This document shows positions 5,351-9,861 of a DNA stretch of 9,861 bases, piece after piece. Source of the stretch: CAZADA01 sp964483775 (GTDB taxonomy: Bacteria > Pseudomonadota > Alphaproteobacteria > Caulobacterales > Maricaulaceae); the NCBI GenBank assembly GCA_964483775.1, contig CAZADA010000099.1, positions 1 through 9,861 of the forward strand. Direction: 5' to 3'. Positions within the stretch are counted from its first letter, which is position 1, and every line of letters starts with the position of its first letter. Under the pieces are notes generated by a model. That model was given only the letters and a program-made list of their open reading frames with translations, had not been told where the DNA came from and searched no databases. Made by a program: the position numbers and the translations under genes.

Positions 5351-6619
5351 ATGATCCAAGCTCCCGCACGCCCCCTGACGACGCACGAGCGCGACCTGCT
5401 CGCCCAACTCGCCGATGACGCCGGCGCCATGATCGACACCGTCCAAGAATGGGCTCACGTCAACTCTGGCAGTCGTCATCTTGAGGGCCTGTCGCGCATG
5501 CACACGATGGTCGCCGACCATTTCACCGCCACCGGCGCCGAAGTGACGGCCGTTCCGCTCGCGCCCTCGACTGTGATCGATGAGCACGGCCACGCGGTCG
5601 AACAGCCGCACACCCCGGCCGTCCAGGTGTGTCAGCGCCCCGACGCGCCGATCCAGATCGCCATGACTGGCCATTATGATACGGTCTTTCCCGCTGAGAG
5701 CGCTTTTCAAGCCTGCCGCCGCCTCGACGAGGACACCCTCAACGGCCCCGGCGTCGCTGACATGAAGGGCGGCTTGCTGGTCATGGCCGCCGCCATAGGG
5801 GCGCTCGAACGCCACCCGGACGCACATCATGTGGGTTACACCGTGCTGATCAGTCCCGACGAGGAAATCGGCAATCCCGCCAGCGCCCCGCACCTGGCCC
5901 GGATTGGCGGCAAGGCCCATGTCGGCATGACCTATGAGCCCGCGTTGGAGACAGGGGCGCTTGCCGGCGCGCGCAAAGGTTCGGGCAATTTCAGCCTGGT
6001 TGTGCGTGGTCGCGCCGCCCATGCGGGCCGAGAGCACGCCCAGGGGCGCAACGCCATTGAGGCGGCAAGCGCCGCAATCGTCGGCCTCCAGGCGCTGAAC
6101 GGCCAGCGCGACGGCGTGACCGTGAATGTTGGCCACGTGGCCGGCGGCGGTCCGGTCAACATGGTGCCCGACCTCGCCATCGCCCGCTTCAACGTGCGTG
6201 TCGCTCAACAGGGCGACGTCCCCTGGGTCATGTCACAGATCGACGCCGTGGTCGCAGCGATCAACGCGCGCGACGGTGTGACCGTCGAACGCCATGGCGA
6301 TTTCACACGGCCGCCAAAACCCATGAGCGCTGAGAACGCGCAGATGTTTGCCTGGACAAAGGCCGCCGGCGCCGAGTTAGGTCTCGACGTTATGTGGAAT
6401 GACACCGGCGGTGTGTGTGAGGGCAACAATCTGTGGGCGGCCGGTTGCCCCAATGTCGACACGCTCGGCGTGCGCGGCGGCCGCATTCACTCCAGCGAAG
6501 AGTTTGTGAAGCTGTCAAGCTTCGCCGAACGCGCCCAACTCTCGGCCATCATGCTGTTTCGCTTCGCGTCTGGTGATTTCGACGCCCGCCGTTTGCGCCC
6601 AGACCTCGCTCAACGCTAA
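5351..6619 (+). CDS. M20-family metallopeptidase (CPG2-like), possible N-succinylglutamate desuccinylase
   Basis: This is a cytoplasmic zinc hydrolase of peptidase family M20 (carboxypeptidase G2/DapE/ArgE superfamily), 422 residues with no signal peptide. The complete di-zinc site is visible: His108 in GHYDT, Asp137 in GVADMKGG, catalytic Glu171 and ligand Glu172 in SPDEEIG, Glu196 in TYEP and His380 in GRIHSSEEF. These line up with CPG2 residues 112, 141, 175, 176, 200 and 385. The lid/dimerisation domain starts near VVRGRAAHAG (217-226). It is the first gene of a unit with astA and astD, 51 bp before astA. M20 enzymes include DapE, which removes succinyl groups from an amino acid, so the context suggests action on N-succinylglutamate; this is inference. 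It could instead be a general aminoacylase or glutamate carboxypeptidase. No clear ribosome-binding site precedes the ATG. Confidence 0.88.
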   Translation: MIQAPARPLTTHERDLLAQLADDAGAMIDTVQEWAHVNSGSRHLEGLSRMHTMVADHFTATGAEVTAVPLAPSTVIDEHGHAVEQPHTPAVQVCQRPDAPIQIAMTGHYDTVFPAESAFQACRRLDEDTLNGPGVADMKGGLLVMAAAIGALERHPDAHHVGYTVLISPDEEIGNPASAPHLARIGGKAHVGMTYEPALETGALAGARKGSGNFSLVVRGRAAHAGREHAQGRNAIEAASAAIVGLQALNGQRDGVTVNVGHVAGGGPVNMVPDLAIARFNVRVAQQGDVPWVMSQIDAVVAAINARDGVTVERHGDFTRPPKPMSAENAQMFAWTKAAGAELGLDVMWNDTGGVCEGNNLWAAGCPNVDTLGVRGGRIHSSEEFVKLSSFAERAQLSAIMLFRFASGDFDARRLRPDLAQR

Positions 6620-6622
6620 ACA

Positions 6623-6651
6623 GGGCCCGCCGCCAAATGACGGTGCGGCCC
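6623..6651 (+). repeat. Imperfect hairpin between the M20 gene and astA
   Basis: GGGCC (6623-6627) pairs with GGCCC (6647-6651), extended by GC/GC after a one-base bulge, in the 51-bp gap between genes. It lacks a T run, so it looks more like an mRNA-stability or partial-attenuation element than a full terminator. Confidence 0.25.
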
Positions 6652-6658
6652 CGCCGAC

Positions 6659-6661
6659 AGG
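6659..6661 (+). promoter_or_regulatory. Ribosome-binding site deciding the astA start
   Basis: AGG (within ACAGG) abuts the ATG at 6662 but is 9 bases from the ATG at 6671. The spacing therefore favours 6671, which also matches the N-terminus of known AstA proteins. Confidence 0.5.
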
Positions 6662-6670
6662 ATGAACGTC

Positions 6671-7681
6671 ATGCCGATTGTGCGCCCGGCAAAGACCGAT
6701 GATATCGAGTCCTTCATGGAACTGGCCCGCTTGTCGGGTCCAGGCTTCACCAGCTTGCCCGAAGATCGCGAGCGGCTGGAGGCGACGATCGCTTCATCCA
6801 TGGCGAGCTTTGCCGACCCCGCCCCAGACCTCAGCCGATCGCATTATCTGTTGATGCTCGAAGATGACGAAGGCGCAGTCGCAGGGTGCGCCGGAGTTAA
6901 ACCGCAAACCGGCGCGAACAAGCCATTCTTCAACTTCAAAATTCTCAAAGTATCGCAAGTGTCCAACTCGGCTGGACGCCGTTTTGACATGGACATCTTG
7001 ATGTTGGTCAACGAGTACGCGAGTTGCACTGAGGTCGGCACGTTGTTTGTGCACCCACGCGCCCGTGGCGGCGGCGTGGGCAGTCTGCTCGCCAAGGCCC
7101 GATACTTGCTGATGGCGGCGGCCCCCGAACGCTTCGCGCCGACCATCATCGCCGAACTGCGCGGCGTTGTGGACCGCACGGGCCATTCGCCCTTTTGGGA
7201 GCATTTGGGCAAAAAGTTCTTCAATATGAGTTTTCCTGAGGCGGATCATCTCAATGCGATCACGGACAATCAGTTCATTCTCGATCTCATGCCCAAATAC
7301 CCAATCTATCTCGAATTGCTCCACGACGACGCCCAAGCGGTTGTCGGCCAGGTCCACGAAACCGGCCGAGGCGCTTACGCCATGTTGATGGACGAGGGGT
7401 TCCGTTACGATCGCGTGGTCGACATTTTTGACGGCGGTCCACTGGTCTGCGCCCCGCGCAGCGATATCCGCACCATCCGCGAGAGCCGCACCGCGACGGT
7501 TCGCGCCAATGGCGCGGCCGACGGCGCAGATGCGTTGATCTGCAACGACGTCATCCAGGACTTCGCGGTGACCCGCGCGCCGTTGCATTGTGATGGCGAC
7601 ACCATCGCAGCGCCGGCCAATCTTCTGGCCCGGCTTGGCCTCAACCCAGGCGACACCGCCCGCATCTGGACCTACCCATGA
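6671..7681 (+). CDS. astA: Arginine N-succinyltransferase (AstA)
   Basis: AstA transfers succinyl from succinyl-CoA to the alpha-amino group of arginine, the first step of the AST pathway that breaks arginine down to glutamate, succinate, ammonia and CO2. The 336-residue length is close to E. coli AstA (344). Recognisable AstA blocks, in order, are the start IVRPAKTDD, GFTSLP, the acyl-CoA-binding RARGGGVGSLL (about 130-140), ELRGVVDRTGHSPFWEHLGKKFF, LMPKYPIY, VGQVH and the strongly conserved DEGFRYDRVVDIFDGGP. The C-terminal part (about 265-336) is less conserved. The start at 6671 is preferred over 6662 on ribosome-binding-site spacing and family comparison. The stop overlaps the astD start as ATGA (7678-7681), implying translational coupling. 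Confidence 0.94.
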   Translation: MPIVRPAKTDDIESFMELARLSGPGFTSLPEDRERLEATIASSMASFADPAPDLSRSHYLLMLEDDEGAVAGCAGVKPQTGANKPFFNFKILKVSQVSNSAGRRFDMDILMLVNEYASCTEVGTLFVHPRARGGGVGSLLAKARYLLMAAAPERFAPTIIAELRGVVDRTGHSPFWEHLGKKFFNMSFPEADHLNAITDNQFILDLMPKYPIYLELLHDDAQAVVGQVHETGRGAYAMLMDEGFRYDRVVDIFDGGPLVCAPRSDIRTIRESRTATVRANGAADGADALICNDVIQDFAVTRAPLHCDGDTIAAPANLLARLGLNPGDTARIWTYP

Positions 7682-9138
7682 ACGCGCTGACCGATTGTTT
7701 GATCGACGGAGACTGGCGTCCCGCCTCGGGCGACACCTTTCAATCGCTTAACCCCGCCACCGGCGAAGAGGTCTGGCAGGGCAGGGCGGCGTCTGACGAG
7801 GACGTCGTCGCCGCGGTCGCCGCCGCCCGCAACGCCGCGCCAGCTTGGTCCCGCGCGCCCCTGAGTGAGCGCATCGCCCTGGCCGAACGCTACCGTGATC
7901 TGGTTATGGAGCGCGCAGGCCAATTGGCGCGCCTGATCGCCAGTGAAACCGGCAAGCCCATGTGGGAGTGCCAAGCCGAAGCGAGCGCCGTCGCCGGCAA
8001 GGTCGACATCTCCATCGCCGCTTACGCCGAACGCACCGGCGAACGCGCCAGCGCCACCGCGTTTGGCGAGGCGCGCCTGACCCACCATCCCCATGGCGTC
8101 ATGGCCGTGCTCGGTCCCTATAACTTCCCAGCCCATTTGCCCAACGGTCATATCGTACCCGCGCTCATTGCAGGCAACACCGCCGTGTTCAAACCCTCCG
8201 AACACACCCCCGCCGTTGGAGCGTTCCTCGTTGAGGTCTGGCGTGATGCGGGCTTACCGGATGGTGTGCTGAACGCCGTTCAGGGTGCGCGGGCGACGGG
8301 CGGAGCCCTGTTGGAGGCCGACGTGAACGGCGTGTTGTTCACCGGCTCGGTTGACGCTGGAGTGATGATCCATCGCAAATTCGCGGGCCGACCTGATGTG
8401 ATTTTGGCGCTGGAGATGGGCGGCAACAATCCGCTCATCGCGTGGGATTGGGCCGATACTGACGCCGCAGCGAACATCGTGTTGCAGTCAGCCTTCATCA
8501 CCAGCGGTCAGCGCTGCACATGCGCCCGGCGCTTGATCGTCCCCGACGACCCGGCTGGCGAGGCTTTGCTCGCCGCGCTTGATCACCTGCTCGATCGGAT
8601 ACGCGTGGGCGGGCCGGACGATGACCCTGAACCCTTTATGGGCCCGGTAATCAATACGCGGGCCGCCGAAGCGGTGATCCAAGCCCAGGCTGCGCTGGGG
8701 AGCAAAGGCGGTGTGGTGCGCCGCCGCGCGAGCGCCAAACCGGACGCGGCCTTCGTGACCCCTGGCGTGATCGACATGACCGGCTGCGAACCGGAGGACC
8801 GCGAGGTCTTTGGTCCCTTGCTGCAAGTGTTCCGGGTCGCCAACGCGGATGAAGCGATCGCCCGCGCCAACGCCACCAAGTTCGGCCTCTCAGCCGGTGT
8901 GATCAGCGATGAGGCCGCGTTGTGGGCGCGTGCGCACGCCGAGCTGCGGGCCGGCATCCTGAATTGGAACCGCCCGACCACGGGGGCGGCGTCCAACATG
9001 CCGTTCGGCGGGCCGGGCTTTTCTGGCAATCACCGCCCCAGCGCTTACTACGCCGCCGACTATTGCGCCTATCCCGTCGCGACCCAGTCCGCCCCGAAAG
9101 TCGAGCCCATCGCCACACGCGGCCTCAACGACAGCTGA
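7678..9138 (+). CDS. astD: N-succinylglutamate 5-semialdehyde dehydrogenase (AstD)
   Basis: AstD oxidises N-succinylglutamate semialdehyde to N-succinylglutamate with NAD+, the fourth step of the AST pathway. It is a 486-residue aldehyde dehydrogenase (E. coli AstD has 492). Key sites are GPYNFP (147-152, with the Asn149 oxyanion residue), FKPSE (171-175) and FTGS (221-224) of the NAD site, the general base Glu246 in LEMGGNNP, the nucleophile Cys280 in SGQRCTCARRLIV and EVFGP (376-380). The SGQRCTCARR block and the C-terminal NWNRPTTGAASNMPFGG are typical of AstD rather than of other aldehyde dehydrogenases. It starts inside the astA stop (ATGA overlap), so the two are almost certainly co-translated. 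It ends 36 bases before the convergent guaB stop. Confidence 0.95.
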   Translation: MNALTDCLIDGDWRPASGDTFQSLNPATGEEVWQGRAASDEDVVAAVAAARNAAPAWSRAPLSERIALAERYRDLVMERAGQLARLIASETGKPMWECQAEASAVAGKVDISIAAYAERTGERASATAFGEARLTHHPHGVMAVLGPYNFPAHLPNGHIVPALIAGNTAVFKPSEHTPAVGAFLVEVWRDAGLPDGVLNAVQGARATGGALLEADVNGVLFTGSVDAGVMIHRKFAGRPDVILALEMGGNNPLIAWDWADTDAAANIVLQSAFITSGQRCTCARRLIVPDDPAGEALLAALDHLLDRIRVGGPDDDPEPFMGPVINTRAAEAVIQAQAALGSKGGVVRRRASAKPDAAFVTPGVIDMTGCEPEDREVFGPLLQVFRVANADEAIARANATKFGLSAGVISDEAALWARAHAELRAGILNWNRPTTGAASNMPFGGPGFSGNHRPSAYYAADYCAYPVATQSAPKVEPIATRGLNDS

Positions 9139-9143
9139 CGCCC

Positions 9144-9167
9144 AGCCGCTGAGGAAGCCGCTGAGGA
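9144..9167. repeat. Perfect 12-bp tandem duplication
   Basis: AGCCGCTGAGGA occurs twice with no gap (9144-9155 and 9156-9167) in the short astD/guaB spacer. The second copy runs into the small hairpin that may act as terminator. It is likely a replication-slippage duplication. Confidence 0.7.
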
Positions 9168-9180
9168 TGACGCCTCATCC
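9165..9180. terminator. Weak hairpin at the astD/guaB convergence
   Basis: GGATGA-CGCC-TCATCC forms a 6-bp stem with a 4-base loop between the convergent genes and covers the guaB stop codon (9175-9177). An alternative stem TGAGG/CCTCA (9162-9166 with 9173-9177) is also possible. There is no T run on either side, so terminator function is uncertain. Confidence 0.35.
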
Positions 9181-9861
9181 CCGCCGGAGCGAATAATTGG
9201 GCGCTTCGCGGGTCATGGCGACGTCGTGGACATGGCTTTCGCGCAAGCCCGCGCCGGTGATGCGGATAAAGGTCGCTTTGGCGTGCATGTCGGCGATGGT
9301 CGCCGCCCCAACATAGCCCATCGCTGCGCGCAGGCCGCCCACCAATTGGTGGATGATCGGCGCCACGGGGCCCTTATAGGCGACGCGTCCTTCAACCCCT
9401 TCAGGCACCAACTTCATGGTGTCGGTGACTTCCTTTTGAAAGTAACGGTCCGCTGATCCCCGGGCCATCGCGCCCACGCTGCCCATCCCGCGATAGGCCT
9501 TGTACGAGCGACCCTCATACAAGAACGTCTCGCCCGGCGCCTCTTCGGAGCCCGCGAACATCGAGCCCAGCATCACCGTCTCCGCGCCGGCCGCCAACGC
9601 TTTGGCCATGTCGCCGGAATACTTCACGCCCCCGTCCGATATCACCGGCACGTCCGCCTCACGCCCAGCGCGCACCGCGTCCTCGATGGCCGTGAGTTGC
9701 GGCACGCCCACGCCGGCCACAATCCGCGTGGTGCAAATGGATCCAGGCCCAATGCCAACCTTGATCGCATCCGCGCCAGCATCGATCAGCGCTTTGGCCC
9801 CCTCATAGGTGGCCACATTGCCGGCGATCACTTGGGTTTCGTTGGACTGACGCTTGATACG
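9175..9861 (-). CDS. guaB: IMP dehydrogenase (GuaB), C-terminal part (5' end outside window)
   Basis: GuaB oxidises IMP to XMP with NAD+, the committed step of GMP synthesis, in the cytoplasm. The frame is open to the window edge, so the gene begins beyond position 9861; 228 residues are visible, roughly the last half of a protein of about 490. They include the catalytic loop GIGPGSICTTR with the nucleophilic Cys (fragment residue 43), the phosphate-binding DGGVKYSGD and GSMFAGSEEAPGE segments, the mobile flap start YRGMGSVGAM, ARGSADRYF, VPEGVEGRVAYKGP and the typical end SHVHDV...PNYSLRRG. The CBS domains and N-terminus lie outside. An apparent GTG start at 9831 is an internal Val in the conserved QVIAGNVAT segment. 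It is convergent with astD. Confidence 0.97.
   Translation of the reverse strand, partial: RIKRQSNETQVIAGNVATYEGAKALIDAGADAIKVGIGPGSICTTRIVAGVGVPQLTAIEDAVRAGREADVPVISDGGVKYSGDMAKALAAGAETVMLGSMFAGSEEAPGETFLYEGRSYKAYRGMGSVGAMARGSADRYFQKEVTDTMKLVPEGVEGRVAYKGPVAPIIHQLVGGLRAAMGYVGAATIADMHAKATFIRITGAGLRESHVHDVAMTREAPNYSLRRG

Noticed and set aside
5288..6208. A 306-codon open frame on the minus strand opposite the M20 gene
   Set aside because: The plus-strand frame carries all zinc-site motifs. The antisense translation is Gly/His/Ala-rich and shows no family signature.
6794..7588. A 264-codon minus-strand frame opposite astA
   Set aside because: It is opposite a clear AstA protein, has no conserved features of its own, and is consistent with codon-bias shadowing.
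1..9861. Search for a defence, mobile or otherwise new gene system
   Set aside because: All seven genes fall into known housekeeping, envelope or catabolic families. I saw no transposase, recombinase, phage gene, toxin-antitoxin pair, CRISPR repeat or clear composition shift.

Overview
The window looks like ordinary chromosomal DNA from a GC-rich alphaproteobacterium, perhaps Caulobacterales or Maricaulales/Hyphomonadaceae. Three things suggest this: codon use rich in G/C third positions, the style of the GalU, GlmM and OmpA-like proteins, and a perfect CtrA-type box (TTAA-N7-TTAA) in one intergenic region. Lineage is an inference; there is no rRNA in the window. I see no tRNA, rRNA, CRISPR array, insertion sequence, integrase or phage gene.

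Layout. (1) Positions 1-3024 hold sugar-nucleotide and envelope-precursor genes: the 3' part of a UDP-glucose 6-dehydrogenase gene (+), a convergent galU (-) whose stop codon overlaps it, and glmM (+), divergent from galU across a 173-bp spacer. GalU makes UDP-glucose, the dehydrogenase oxidises it to UDP-glucuronate, and GlmM makes glucosamine-1-phosphate for UDP-GlcNAc. (2) Positions 3025-5237 hold two outer-membrane proteins facing each other: an OmpA-like beta-barrel with a peptidoglycan-binding domain (+) and a DUF481/YdiY-like barrel protein (-). A perfect 15-bp inverted repeat between them probably terminates both. A 302-bp spacer before the OmpA gene carries a good promoter candidate and two small hairpins. 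(3) Positions 5351-9138 hold a three-gene + strand unit: an M20 metallopeptidase, astA (arginine N-succinyltransferase) and astD (succinylglutamate semialdehyde dehydrogenase). astA and astD overlap by ATGA. This is part of the arginine succinyltransferase (AST) catabolic pathway. astB, astC and the usual M14-family astE are absent here, and the M20 enzyme is a candidate for the final desuccinylation. (4) Positions 9175-9861 hold the 3' part of guaB (IMP dehydrogenase) on the - strand, running out of the window.

The most useful leads are the possible replacement of AstE by an M20 hydrolase, the CtrA-type box between the DUF481 gene and the AST unit, and the altered catalytic-cysteine motif in the dehydrogenase fragment at the window edge. 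I found no clearly new multi-gene system; most of the window is housekeeping.
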